Below are positions 43,854 to 55,617 of a DNA stretch of 64,000 nucleotides, in pieces (the first letter of the stretch is position 1; the number at the start of each line of letters is the position of its first letter). The stretch comes from Pseudomonadota bacterium (lineage in GTDB: Bacteria > Pseudomonadota > Gammaproteobacteria > Burkholderiales > Burkholderiaceae_C): the NCBI GenBank assembly GCA_020161065.1, contig JAIUPH010000002.1:38556-102555 (forward strand). The letters run 5' to 3'. Made by a program: the position numbers and the translations under genes. The notes under the pieces are model-generated. The model worked only from the letters and a program-made list of their open reading frames with translations, made no database searches and was not told the DNA's origin.

Positions 43854-45105
43854 GGCCGCGGCCTTTCACGCTGGCCAGGCGCTCGCCGTCGGGCACCGCG
43901 CCGTCGGTGAAGTAGCCGGCCGCGATCTTGGCCTCGATCTCCACCTTGGCGTCGGCCGGCACCAGCTCGTCGGGGATCTTCACGCGCTCGCCCACCTCGA
44001 TGCCGCTGCCGGTGATGGCGTCGTACTTGTCGTTGCTCATGCTCACCAGGCGGTGGATGCGGCGCACGCCCAGCCAGTGCAGCACGTCGGGCATCAGTTC
44101 CTGGAAGCGCATGTCCTGCACGCCGGCCACGCATTCGGTGCGCAGGAAGTACTTGTCGGCGCGGTCGCCGCCCTGCTGCCGCTTGCGCGCGTTGTAGACC
44201 AGGAACTTGGTGACCTCGCCGAGGGCGCGGCCCTCCTTGCGGCTGTAGGCGATGAGCCCGACGCCGCCTTGCTGCGCGCCGTGGATGCATTCCTCGATCG
44301 CGTGCGTCAGGTACGGCCGGCAGGTGCAGATGTCGCTGCCGAAGACGTCGGAGCCGTTGCACTCGTCGTGCACGCGCGCGGTCAGCGTCACGCGCGGGTC
44401 GGCCAGCGCGCGCACGTCGCCGAAGACGTACAGCGTCTGCCCGCCGATCGGCGGCAGGAAGACTTCCAGGTCGCTGCGCGTCACCAGCTCGGGGTACATG
44501 CCGCCGGTCTCTTCGAACAACGCGCGACGCAACTCGGCCTCGCTGACCCTGAAGCGGCGCGCGACGCCGGGCAGCCACCACACCGGCTCGACCGCGATCT
44601 TGGTCACCGCGGCGCTGGCGTCGTCGAGCAGCACGCGGCCGTCGATGGCCAGGCGCTGGAAGGCGATCGCCTGCTTGATCTCCGGCAGGTGGATGTGGGC
44701 CTTGGTGACGGCGATGGTCGGCCGGATGTCGTAGCCCTGGGCCAGGTAGTCGGCGTAGACCGTCTGCACGCTGGCGCCCCAGGGATCGATGGAGACGATG
44801 CGGTCGGCCTCGCCCCACGCCGGGTAGGGGCCGACCGGGTCGGTGGGCGCGGTGTCGGTCAGGTCGGCGCGGTGGCCGCGCGTCAGGTTGCCCGCCGCCA
44901 CCGCCAGCGCGCGGTAGACGCCGTAGCTGCCGCTGTGCGTGCCCACCACGTTGCGCTGACCGCGGTTGCTGGTGGTGCCGACGATGGGGCCGCGCTGCAA
45001 GGGATCGGCCTCGCCCCAGCGGATGACCGGCGCGCCCGCGGGGCCCTGGCCGGGATGCGAGGTCAGGCGGATGTGGCGAACCGGCGCCGGGGTCTGCTCG
45101 GGCAT
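43846..45105 (-). CDS. GTP cyclohydrolase II homologue, URC1/Urg1 type
   Basis: A 419-residue RibA-like protein. The zinc-site segment VHDECNGSDVFGSDICTCRPYLTHAI (two Cys close together, third Cys after) and the catalytic RKEGRALGEVTKFLVYNARK are clear. It is twice the length of ordinary GTP cyclohydrolase II, with an N-terminal domain (about 1-190) containing GTHSGSYGVYRALAVAAG, as found in URC1/Urg1 proteins. In the yeast pathway this protein acts on uracil-derived ribotides rather than in riboflavin synthesis. The neighbours urc4-like and upp-like support that role here. GGAG lies 11 bases before the ATG. Confidence 0.88.
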   Translation of the reverse strand: MPEQTPAPVRHIRLTSHPGQGPAGAPVIRWGEADPLQRGPIVGTTSNRGQRNVVGTHSGSYGVYRALAVAAGNLTRGHRADLTDTAPTDPVGPYPAWGEADRIVSIDPWGASVQTVYADYLAQGYDIRPTIAVTKAHIHLPEIKQAIAFQRLAIDGRVLLDDASAAVTKIAVEPVWWLPGVARRFRVSEAELRRALFEETGGMYPELVTRSDLEVFLPPIGGQTLYVFGDVRALADPRVTLTARVHDECNGSDVFGSDICTCRPYLTHAIEECIHGAQQGGVGLIAYSRKEGRALGEVTKFLVYNARKRQQGGDRADKYFLRTECVAGVQDMRFQELMPDVLHWLGVRRIHRLVSMSNDKYDAITGSGIEVGERVKIPDELVPADAKVEIEAKIAAGYFTDGAVPDGERLASVKGRGLE

Positions 45106-45161
45106 GGGGGGGTCTCCGACAAGCGGCGAGCATACTGCCGCCCCGCGCCGGGCCATCACCC

Positions 45162-46424
45162 TCAGCGCTGGCGGTTGACCGCCAGCGCATCCACCGCCGA
45201 GGCGCGGTTGCCGAAGCGCCAGCGCACCTGGCTGACGATGGCGGCCACTTCCTCGTCGCCCAGCAGCGTGGCGAACGGCGGCATGCCCGGCGGCCGCGGC
45301 TGCGCGGCGGTGGACGGCCCGAAGCCGCCGCCCAGCACCATGCGCACCACGTTGACCGGCGAGGCCAGCGCGACGGCGCGGTTGCCGGCCAGCGGCGGGC
45401 CATCGTCGGCCACGCCTTCGCCTTGCTTGCCGTGGCAATCGCCGCAATGCCGCTCGTAGAGCTTGTCGCCGAGCGCCAGCGTGGCGGCACTGGGCGCCGG
45501 CGTCGACCGCGGCGCCGGCGCCGGCAGCGCGGGCAACTGGTGCAGATAGGCGGCGACGGCGGCCGCGTCGGCATCGCTCAAATACTGCGTGCTGTGCGCC
45601 ACCACCACCGCCATCGGGCCCGACACCGTGGCCTGCGCGTTGCGGCCGTTCTTCAGCAGGGCCGCGGTCTCGGCCACCGGCCAGGCCGAGGCGCCGGCGG
45701 CGCGCGGGTCCTGCAGCGACGGCGCCAGCCAGCCCTGCTCCGGAATGATGCCGCCGCGGAAGTCCCAGGCGCCGGCGGTGGCGCCCCAGCGGTCGCGCTC
45801 GCCATGGCAGGCGCTGCAGTGGCCGAGGCCGCCGACGAGGTAGGCGCCGCGGCGCAGCGTGCTGTCCGCCAACTCGGGCAAGCGAGCCGGTTGGAAGTGC
45901 AGCGCGCGCCACACCGTCAAGGCCGCCGGCAGCGCGTAGGGCCAGCGCAGTGCGTGCGGCGGCACGGCCTGCGCCGCCGCGGGCAGGCTTTGCAGGTAGG
46001 CCCAGAGGTCGTCGGCATCGGCGTCGGCGATCAGGCTGAAGTTCGGATAGGGACAGGCCGGCAGCAGCGCGCGGCCGTCGGCCGAGCGCCCTTGCTGTAA
46101 CGCGCGACGAAAGGCGGCGGCCGTCCAGCGGCCGAGGCCGTGCTGCGCGTCGGGCGTGAGGTTGGCCGCCACCACGGCGCCGAACGGCGTGTTGATGACG
46201 CGACCGCCGGCGTAGTCGGCCGAGCCGGGCGAGGTGTGGCAACCGGCGCAGTGGCCGACGCGGGCAAGGTAGGCGCCGCGCGCGACGGCGGCCGCGGCCG
46301 GTGGGGCCGGTGCGGCCGGTGCAGCCCGCCGCAGATCGTCGGCGCGGTCCCACCAGCCGGCGCTGGCGGCGACGGCCAGCGCCAGGGCGCCGATGGCCAG
46401 CAGGCCGGCCGCGGCGCGCGTCAT
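45162..46424 (-). CDS. Triheme membrane-associated cytochrome c
   Basis: A 420-residue exported cytochrome with three CxxCH haem sites: CAGCH (near 60), CSACH (near 207) and CGDCH (near 335). An N-terminal hydrophobic helix (about 6-24) is a signal or anchor. The pattern GAYLARVGHCAGCHTSPG...NTPFGAVVAANLTPD and the tail resemble the cytochrome subunits that take electrons from membrane alcohol/aldose dehydrogenases. No dehydrogenase is encoded in this window, so the donor is unknown. ATG 46424 overlaps the stop of the upstream cytochrome gene (TGATG). Confidence 0.88.
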   Translation of the reverse strand: MTRAAAGLLAIGALALAVAASAGWWDRADDLRRAAPAAPAPPAAAAVARGAYLARVGHCAGCHTSPGSADYAGGRVINTPFGAVVAANLTPDAQHGLGRWTAAAFRRALQQGRSADGRALLPACPYPNFSLIADADADDLWAYLQSLPAAAQAVPPHALRWPYALPAALTVWRALHFQPARLPELADSTLRRGAYLVGGLGHCSACHGERDRWGATAGAWDFRGGIIPEQGWLAPSLQDPRAAGASAWPVAETAALLKNGRNAQATVSGPMAVVVAHSTQYLSDADAAAVAAYLHQLPALPAPAPRSTPAPSAATLALGDKLYERHCGDCHGKQGEGVADDGPPLAGNRAVALASPVNVVRMVLGGGFGPSTAAQPRPPGMPPFATLLGDEEVAAIVSQVRWRFGNRASAVDALAVNRQR

Positions 46425-47176
46425 CACGGCGCCACCGCCACCGTCGTGCCGCAGCGCAGCGGCATCGGCTGCGGCAGCGCCGCCACGGGCGCCGCCGCCG
46501 AGCCGGTCGTGGGCACCGGCTGCGCGGCCAGCCAGGCGGCCAGCAGCGCCACCTCGTCTGGCGCCAGGCGGCGCGCCACGTCGGCCATGCAGTCGGGCGC
46601 ACGGGCAGCGCGCGTGCCGGTGCGCCAGGCGCCGAGCTGGGCGTTGAGGTAGTCGCGCGGCAGCCCCAGCAGCGCCGGCACGCCGGGCAGCGCGCCGGTC
46701 AGCTCGGCGCCATGGCAGGCGCTGCAGGCCGGCAGTTGGCGCGCCGCGTCGCCTTGCGTCAGCAGCCGGCGCGCGCGGGCCTGCGCCGCGGCGTCGGCGG
46801 CCAGGTCGGGCGGCAGCGGCAGCGGCGGCTCGTAAGGCAGCTTCAACGCCGCGAAGTAGGCGGCCAGGTCGCGCAGGTAGTCGTCGGACAAGGGTTCGAG
46901 CAGATGCGTCATCAAGGCGTACTGGCGGCGCCCGTCGCGGAAGGCGAGCAACTGGTCGAACAGATAGGCCGCCGGCTTGCCGGCCAGCCGCGGGTAGTAG
47001 CCGTCGGGCGCGGCGCGGCCTTGCTGGCCGTGGCAGCCGGTGCAGGCGCGCGCGCGGCGGGCCAGCGTGTCGTCGTCGGCCGCGGCGGCGGGGCGCGCCG
47101 CGAACAGCGACGCCAGCGCAGCCAGCAAACCCACGGTCAGCAAAGCCGCGGCCCGCGGCGAGGCGCGACGGTGCAT
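46424..47176 (-). CDS. Diheme cytochrome c4-like protein
   Basis: A 250-residue periplasmic protein with a signal peptide (about 1-33, ending AARPAAAA) and two haem sites, CTGCH near 45-49 and CSACH near 151-155. Two halves each resemble a class I cytochrome domain, with GYYPRLAGKPAAYLFDQLLAFRDGRR in the first and GVPALLGLPRDYLNAQLGAWRTG in the second, typical of cytochrome c4. It probably hands electrons between the triheme protein and a terminal oxidase. It overlaps the triheme gene and follows xth by 4 bases. Confidence 0.9.
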   Translation of the reverse strand: MHRRASPRAAALLTVGLLAALASLFAARPAAAADDDTLARRARACTGCHGQQGRAAPDGYYPRLAGKPAAYLFDQLLAFRDGRRQYALMTHLLEPLSDDYLRDLAAYFAALKLPYEPPLPLPPDLAADAAAQARARRLLTQGDAARQLPACSACHGAELTGALPGVPALLGLPRDYLNAQLGAWRTGTRAARAPDCMADVARRLAPDEVALLAAWLAAQPVPTTGSAAAPVAALPQPMPLRCGTTVAVAP

Positions 47177-47180
47177 CGCG

Positions 47181-47969
47181 CTACAGCTTGAAGTCGTAGT
47201 CGATGGTCAGCGGCGCGTGGTCGCTGAAGCGCTCGGCCTTGTAGATCGAGGCCTTGCGCGCCGTCTGCGCCAGCGCCGGCGTCGCGATGTGGTAGTCCAG
47301 CCGCCAGCCCACGTTGTTGGCCCAGGCCTGGCCGCGGTTGCTCCACCAGGTGTAGGCGCTGCCGGTGGCCTCGGGCTCCAGCGTGCGGTAGACGTCGACC
47401 AGCCCGGCGCGGTCGAACAGCGTGGTGAGCCAGGCGCGTTCCTCGGGCAGGAAGCCCGAGTTCTTCTGGTTGCTGCGCCAGTTCTTGAGGTCGATTTCCT
47501 TGTGCGCGATGTTGACGTCGCCCATCAGGATGAAGTCGCGCTGCTTCCTGAGCTTGACCAGGTGCGGGTGGATGGCCGCCAGGAAGCGGTACTTGGCCTG
47601 CTGCCGCTCCTCGCCGCTGGAGCCGCTGGGGAAGTAGCAGCTGATCAGGCTGAGCTTGCGCCCGGGCTTGTCGAAGCGCTTCTCGATCCAGCGGCCTTCG
47701 TCGTCGAACTCGGGCACGCCGATCTTGGCGACCACGTCGCTCGGCTCGTCGCGCGTGTACAGGCCGACGCCGGCATAACCTTTTTTCAGCGCGTAACAGA
47801 AGTGGCCCTTCATGCCGGGCGGGCTGCAGAACACGCCGTCGACGTGCTCGTGCTGCGCCTTGACCTCCTGCACGCCCACGGCATCGGCCTTCTGCAGCGG
47901 CAGCCAGTCGAAGAAGCCCTTGTTGGCGGCCGAGCGGATGCCGTTCAGGTTGGCCGAAATCACTCTCAA
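47181..47969 (-). CDS. xth: Exodeoxyribonuclease III / AP endonuclease
   Basis: A 262-residue Mg-dependent phosphodiesterase acting at abasic sites in base-excision repair. The order of motifs is ISANLNGIRSA, VQEVKA (catalytic Glu), SCYFPSGSSG, LMGDVNIAHKEID (Asp-Asn), WWSNRGQAWANNVGWRLDY and RFSDHAPLTIDYDF (His). The length fits the family only if TTG 47969 is used, which has AGGGG about 9 bases upstream and starts the first strand; an upstream GTG adds a poor 12-residue tail. The cytochrome genes follow in the same direction; pyrE is divergent. Confidence 0.93.
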   Translation of the reverse strand: MRVISANLNGIRSAANKGFFDWLPLQKADAVGVQEVKAQHEHVDGVFCSPPGMKGHFCYALKKGYAGVGLYTRDEPSDVVAKIGVPEFDDEGRWIEKRFDKPGRKLSLISCYFPSGSSGEERQQAKYRFLAAIHPHLVKLRKQRDFILMGDVNIAHKEIDLKNWRSNQKNSGFLPEERAWLTTLFDRAGLVDVYRTLEPEATGSAYTWWSNRGQAWANNVGWRLDYHIATPALAQTARKASIYKAERFSDHAPLTIDYDFKL

Positions 47970-48021
47970 CGCGGGTCCCCTTCGTGCTTGCCTGAGTCCG
48001 GGCACCGCGGGCGGTGCCTCC

Positions 48022-48027
48022 TACAAT
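48022..48027 (+). promoter_or_regulatory. Possible -10 box of pyrE
   Basis: TACAAT ends 9 bases before the ATG, so transcription would begin at or within a few bases of the start codon, giving a very short or absent leader. No clear -35 box was seen at the normal distance. Confidence 0.35.
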
Positions 48028-48036
48028 CCCCGGCCC

Positions 48037-48708
48037 ATGACTGCCGAGCGCGCCACCGACCCCCTTGCCCAGGACTTCGTCCGCTTCGCCGTCGATGCCG
48101 GCGTGCTGCGCTTCGGCGAGTTCAAGACCAAGGCCGGGCGGGCGTCGCCGTACTTCTTCAACGCTGGGCTGTTCGACGACGGCGCCAAGCTGGGGGCGCT
48201 CGGATCATTCTATGCACGCCGCCTGCTGGCCAGCGGCATCGCCTTCGACATGCTGTTCGGCCCCGCGTACAAGGGCATCACGCTGGTGGCGGCGCTGGCC
48301 ATCGAGCTGGCGCGCCTGGGCCGCAACGTGCCCTTTGCCTACAACCGCAAGGAGGCCAAGGACCACGGCGAAGGCGGCACGCTGGTCGGCGCGCCGGTGC
48401 GCGGCCGCGTGCTGATCGTCGACGACGTGATCTCGGCCGGCACCTCGGTGCGCGAATCGATCGCGCTGATCGAGGCCGCCGGCGCCACGCCCTGCGGCGT
48501 GGCGCTGGCGCTCGACCGCCAGGAAAAGGCCACCGAAGACGGCCGCGACCTGCCCTATTCGGCGGTGCAGTACGTCACGCGCGAATGGGCGCTGCCGGTG
48601 TGCGCGGTTGCCGGCCTGGACGACTTGCTACAGTATCTGGCGCCCGACCCCGCGCTGCAGGCCCGCGCCGCCGCCGTGCAGGCCTACCGCGACCGATACG
48701 GAGTTTGA
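48037..48708 (+). CDS. pyrE: Orotate phosphoribosyltransferase
   Basis: A 223-residue enzyme of de novo pyrimidine synthesis that makes orotidine monophosphate. Segments include FKTKAGRASPYFFNAGLFDDG, FGPAYKGITLVAA, AYNRKEAKDHGEGGTLVGAPVRG (flexible loop with the catalytic Lys) and VLIVDDVISAGTSVRESI (PRPP-binding acidic pair). Length is normal. The next gene begins with the ATG directly after the TGA. Confidence 0.96.
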   Translation: MTAERATDPLAQDFVRFAVDAGVLRFGEFKTKAGRASPYFFNAGLFDDGAKLGALGSFYARRLLASGIAFDMLFGPAYKGITLVAALAIELARLGRNVPFAYNRKEAKDHGEGGTLVGAPVRGRVLIVDDVISAGTSVRESIALIEAAGATPCGVALALDRQEKATEDGRDLPYSAVQYVTREWALPVCAVAGLDDLLQYLAPDPALQARAAAVQAYRDRYGV

Positions 48709-49458
48709 ATGCCTCTCAGCACCCCCGGGCCCGGGCGGCCCCGGCGGCCCGGCCTGCTGCTGTTGCTGCTGCCGCTGTTGCCGCTGCTGTCGATCAGCGC
48801 GCCGGTGCTGGCGCAGCAGCCGCGCGCCGACGGCACGCCGATCTACAGCTGCGTCGACGACCGCGGCCGCCGGCTGACCTCCGACCGGCCGATCGCCGCC
48901 TGCACGGCCAAGGAGCAGCAGATCCTCAACCGCGACGGCTCGGTGCGCGGCGTGCACCCGCCGACGCTGACGGCCGACGAGCGCGCCGCCATCGAAGCGC
49001 GCGAGCGCAAGGCCGGCGCCGAGCGCATGGCGCTGGTCGAAGCGACGCGGCGCGACAAGAACCTCGTCAACCGCTACCCGAGCGAAGCCGCGCACCGCAA
49101 GGCGCGCGAGGCGGCGCTGGACACCGTGCGCCTGGCCATCAAGGCCACCGACGACCGGCTGAAGGAATTGCAGGCCGAGCGCAAGCCGCTGATCAGCGAA
49201 GCCGAGTTCTACAAGGGCAAGCGGCTGCCGGCCAAACTGCGCGGACAGATGGAAGCCAACGACGCCGCGGTGGACGCCCAGCGCGAGGCGGCCGCCAACC
49301 AGCAGGCCGAGTTGGAGCGCGTGAACCGCATCTACGACATCGAGCTGGCGCGGCTGCAAAAGCTGTGGGCCGGCGCCGCGCCGGGCTCGATGGGCCCGCT
49401 GCCGACCGACCGGCCGGCCGCCGCCACGGCGGCGACCAAGCCGGCCAGCGCGCCCTAG
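48709..49458 (+). CDS. DUF4124-domain exported protein
   Basis: A 249-residue exported protein. A Leu-rich signal peptide (about 14-35) is followed by a DUF4124 segment, IYSCVDDRGRRLTSDRPIAACTAKEQQ (near 44-70), then a long charged helical region (about 90-220) predicted as coiled coil and an Ala/Pro tail. The role is unknown; such proteins usually sit in the periplasm. It shares a transcript with pyrE (TGAATG junction). Confidence 0.82.
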   Translation: MPLSTPGPGRPRRPGLLLLLLPLLPLLSISAPVLAQQPRADGTPIYSCVDDRGRRLTSDRPIAACTAKEQQILNRDGSVRGVHPPTLTADERAAIEARERKAGAERMALVEATRRDKNLVNRYPSEAAHRKAREAALDTVRLAIKATDDRLKELQAERKPLISEAEFYKGKRLPAKLRGQMEANDAAVDAQREAAANQQAELERVNRIYDIELARLQKLWAGAAPGSMGPLPTDRPAAATAATKPASAP

Positions 49459-49470
49459 CGTCGACCGGCG

Positions 49471-50912
49471 CTAACCCAGCGCCTTCTTCAGCAGCTCGCT
49501 GGCCTGCGCCGGGTTGGCCTTGCCGCGGCTGGCCTTCATCACCTGGCCGACCAGGGCGTTGAAGGCCTTGTCCTTGCCGGCGCGGTACTCGTCCACCGAC
49601 TTGGCGTTGGCGGCGATCACCTCGGCAACGATGGCCGCCAGCGCGCCGCTGTCGTTCATCTGCTTGAGGCCCTTGGCCTCGATCAGCGCGTCGACCTCGC
49701 TTCCGTCGCCGCTCCACAGCGCCTCGAAGACCTGGCGCGCGCCGTTGTTGGAGACGGTGCCGTCGACCACGCGCGCGATCAGCGCCGCCAGCTGCGCCGG
49801 CGACACCGGCGCGGCCTCGATCGACAGGCCGGCGGCGTTGAGCCGCTTGGAGACCTCGCCCATCAGCCAGTTGGCGGCCAGCTTGGGCTGGCCACACGCA
49901 TCGCGCGTCGCCTCGTAGAAGCGCGCGAACGGCAGGCTCTGCGTCATCATCGCCGCGTCGTCGGCGGGCAGCGCGTCGTCGCGCTGCAGCCGCGCGGCCA
50001 TCACGGCCGGCAGCTCGGGCATGTCGCCTTGCACGCGCGCCACCCAGTCGGGCGCGATCACCAGCGGCGGCAGGTCGGGGTCGGGAAAATAACGGTAATC
50101 CTGAGCGTCTTCCTTGCTGCGCATCGCCCGCGTCTCGCCGGTGTCGGGGTTGAACAGCACGGTGGCCTGCTCGATCGCCAAGCCGTCTTCCAGGCGGTCG
50201 ATCTGCCACTGGATCTCGAAGTCGATCGCCTGCTGCAGGAAGCGGAAGCTGTTGAGGTTCTTGATCTCGCGCCGGGTGCCCAGCGGCGCGCCGGGCTTGC
50301 GCACGCTGACGTTGGCGTCGCAGCGGAAGCTGCCTTCCTGCATGTTGCCGTCGCAGATGGCCAGCCACACCACCAGCGTGTGCAGCGCGCGCGCGTAGGC
50401 CACGGCCTCGGCGCTGCCGCGCATGTCGGGCTCGCTGACGATTTCCAAGAGCGGCGTGCCGGCGCGGTTGAGGTCGATGCCCGACTGGCCGTGGTAGTCC
50501 TCGTGCAGGCTTTTTCCCGCGTCCTCTTCCAGATGGGCGCGGGTCAGGCGCACGCTCTTCTTCTGCTCGCCGAGCAGGAAGTCGACGCGGCCGCCCTGCA
50601 CCACCGGAATCTCGTACTGGCTGATCTGGTAGCCCTTGGGCAGGTCGGGGTAGAAGTAGTTCTTGCGCGCGAAGATCGACAGCGGCGCGATCGTCGCGCC
50701 CACCGCCAGCCCGAAGCGGATGGCGCGCTCGACGGCGCCGCGGTTCATCACCGGCAGCGTGCCGGGCAGCGCGAGGTCGACCGCGCAGGCCTGGGTGTTG
50801 GGCTCGGCGCCGAAGGCGGTGGCAGCGCCGCTGAAGATCTTGCTGGCGGTGCTGAGCTGGGCGTGGGTCTCCAGGCCGATCACGACCTCGTAGCCGCGGA
50901 TGAGCAACGCAC

Positions 50913-50916
<4 letters not shown>
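49471..50916 (-). CDS. gatB: Asp/Glu-tRNA(Asn/Gln) amidotransferase subunit B
   Basis: A 481-residue subunit that binds misacylated tRNA and activates the acyl group. It shows [73 protein letters not shown] and [12 protein letters not shown]. The C-terminal YqeY-like tail ends [11 protein letters not shown] 50916 overlaps the gatA stop as GTGA. It is the last gene of gatCAB. Confidence 0.96.
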
Positions 50917-52480
<1,564 letters not shown>

Positions 52481-52484
<4 letters not shown>

Positions 52485-52780
52485 TCGATCACCTTGGGCA
52501 CGAGGAACAGGCCGTCTTCCACCAGCGGCGCGCTGCGCTGGTTGGCGGCGCGCTCGTCGCCTTCGGTGACCACGTCGTCGCGCAGCCGCAGCGCCACGGC
52601 CTGCACGGCCGACAGCGGGGTGTACAGCGGCTCGACGCCGCCGGTGTCGACCGCGCTCATGCGCTCGACGATGCCGAAGAAGCCGCCGATCTGCTGCAGC
52701 ATCGCCGCTTCCTCGGCGGCCGAGAGTTCCAGCCGCGCCAGATGGGCGATGCGGCCGACGTCCTGCGGAGTGAGTGCCAT
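52481..52780 (-). CDS. gatC: Asp/Glu-tRNA(Asn/Gln) amidotransferase subunit C
   Basis: A 99-residue linker subunit. It shows the family pattern [49 protein letters not shown] and [32 protein letters not shown]. It wraps around GatA and GatB to stabilise the complex. The TGA overlaps the gatA ATG as ATGA. It starts the gat operon, divergent from mreB across 273 bases. Confidence 0.95.
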
Positions 52781-52837
52781 GGGAGACTGTGCAAGCGAGG
52801 AAACAAGTGTTGGCGGCGAGGCCGCGCAAAGCCTTGA

Positions 52838-54097
<1,260 letters not shown>

Positions 54098-54133
54098 GCG
54101 CCGCCGCCGCGGCCGGCTTCGCAAGCGCAAGCC

Positions 54134-55099
54134 ATGCCACTGGGCACGCTGGACCGCACGCCGCCGCCCTTCTTCCGCCAGGGCCCGTCGGCGCTGACCA
54201 AGCTGGTCTTCTTCTCGGCGCTGGCCGTGTTCCTGATGGTGGCCGACGGGCGGCTGCGCCTCGTGCAGCCGCTGCGCGCCGGCCTGGCCGTGGTGCTGCT
54301 GCCGGTGCAGCGCGTGCTCAACGTGCCGGTGCAGCTGTGGGCCTCGGCGGCCAGCTACCTGGGCGGGCTGGACCACGCGCTGCAGGCCAGCCGCGCCGCC
54401 GAGGCGCGGCTGACGGCGCAGGCCGAGACGACCTCGCGCGTCGAGCAATTGCGGCTGGAGAACGAGCGCCTGCGCGCGCTGCTCGAACTGCGCCCGGCGA
54501 TCGCCACCCGCACGCTGACCGCCGAGGTGCTGTACGAGGCGGCCGACCCCTATTCGCGCAAGCTGTTCATCGACCGCGGCCAGACCCAGGGCGTCAGCGC
54601 CGGCTCGCCGGTGATCAACGACGCCGGCGTGCTGGGCCAGGTGACGCGGCTGTACCCGCTGACCGCCGAGGTCACGCTGCTGGTCGACAAGGACGCCGCG
54701 ATCCCCGTGCTCAACAGCCGCACCCAGCAGCGCGGCGTGGCCTTCGGCGGCCAGCAGCTGGCCAGCGGCGGCGCGATGGAGCTGCGCTTCATGCCCGGCA
54801 ATGCCGACGTCAAGCCCGGCGACGCGATGGTCACCTCGGGCATCGACGGCGTCTACCCGCCCGGGCTGCCGGTGGGCCGCGTGAGCACGGTCGACCGCCG
54901 CACCGACAGCAACTTCGCGCGCATCGTCGTCGAGCCGGCGGCGCAGGCCGACGCGGTGCGCCACGTGCTGGTGCTGCAGCCCATCGGCGAGCAACTGCCG
55001 CCGCGGCCGGCCGCCACCGCGGCCGATGCCGGCGCGCCGGCGGCCAGCGCGGCGGGCCCGGCGCCGGTCCCGCGGGGCGCAAGCGGAGGCCGCCGATGA
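54134..55099 (+). CDS. mreC: Rod-shape protein MreC
   Basis: A 321-residue protein with one N-terminal membrane helix (about 22-42), a coiled coil (about 80-115, SRAAEARLTAQAETTSRVEQLRLENERLRALLEL) and a periplasmic beta-barrel pair with IDRGQTQGVSAGSPVINDAGVLGQV and MVTSGIDGVYPPGLPVGRV. It activates PBP2-RodA. The C-terminal 30 residues are Ala/Pro-rich. The stop overlaps mreD as ATGA. Confidence 0.96.
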   Translation: MPLGTLDRTPPPFFRQGPSALTKLVFFSALAVFLMVADGRLRLVQPLRAGLAVVLLPVQRVLNVPVQLWASAASYLGGLDHALQASRAAEARLTAQAETTSRVEQLRLENERLRALLELRPAIATRTLTAEVLYEAADPYSRKLFIDRGQTQGVSAGSPVINDAGVLGQVTRLYPLTAEVTLLVDKDAAIPVLNSRTQQRGVAFGGQQLASGGAMELRFMPGNADVKPGDAMVTSGIDGVYPPGLPVGRVSTVDRRTDSNFARIVVEPAAQADAVRHVLVLQPIGEQLPPRPAATAADAGAPAASAAGPAPVPRGASGGRR

Positions 55100-55617
55100 T
55101 CATGCCGCGCGCCGGCGACCAGCTGCTGCTGCCGGTCAACCCCTTCTTCATCGGCTTCACGCTGCTGGTGGCGCTGGCCGTGAACCTGCTGCCGGCCGGC
55201 CGCCACCCGGCGCAGCCCGACCTGCTGGCCGTGGTGCTGGTGTTCTGGAACGTGCACCAGCCGCGCCGCGTGGGCGTGGGCGCGGCCTTCCTGTTCGGGC
55301 TGCTGATGGACGTGCACCAGGGCAGCCTGCTCGGCCAGCACGCGCTGTCGTACACGCTGCTCAGCTACGTGGCCATCAGCGTGCACCGGCGGCTCACCTG
55401 GTTCGGCCTGGCCGAGCAGGCGCTGCAGATCCTGCCGCTGTTCGCCGCCGCGCACGGCGTGGCGCTGCTGGTGCGCATGATCGCCGGCGACATGTTCCCC
55501 GGCTGGTCGCTGCTGCTGGCGCCGCTGTTCGAATCGCTGCTGTGGCCCTTGGCCACGTTGCTGTTGCTGGCACCACAGCGCCGCGCGCCGGACCCGGACG
55601 AAAATCGGCCCTTATGA
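55096..55617 (+). CDS. mreD: Rod-shape protein MreD
   Basis: A 173-residue membrane protein with about five helices; FLFGLLMDVHQGSLLGQHALSYTLLSYVAI carries the Asp in the membrane typical of MreD. GGAGG lies 6-7 bases before the ATG. It overlaps mreC upstream and mrdA downstream, both as ATGA. Confidence 0.94.
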   Translation: MIMPRAGDQLLLPVNPFFIGFTLLVALAVNLLPAGRHPAQPDLLAVVLVFWNVHQPRRVGVGAAFLFGLLMDVHQGSLLGQHALSYTLLSYVAISVHRRLTWFGLAEQALQILPLFAAAHGVALLVRMIAGDMFPGWSLLLAPLFESLLWPLATLLLLAPQRRAPDPDENRPL

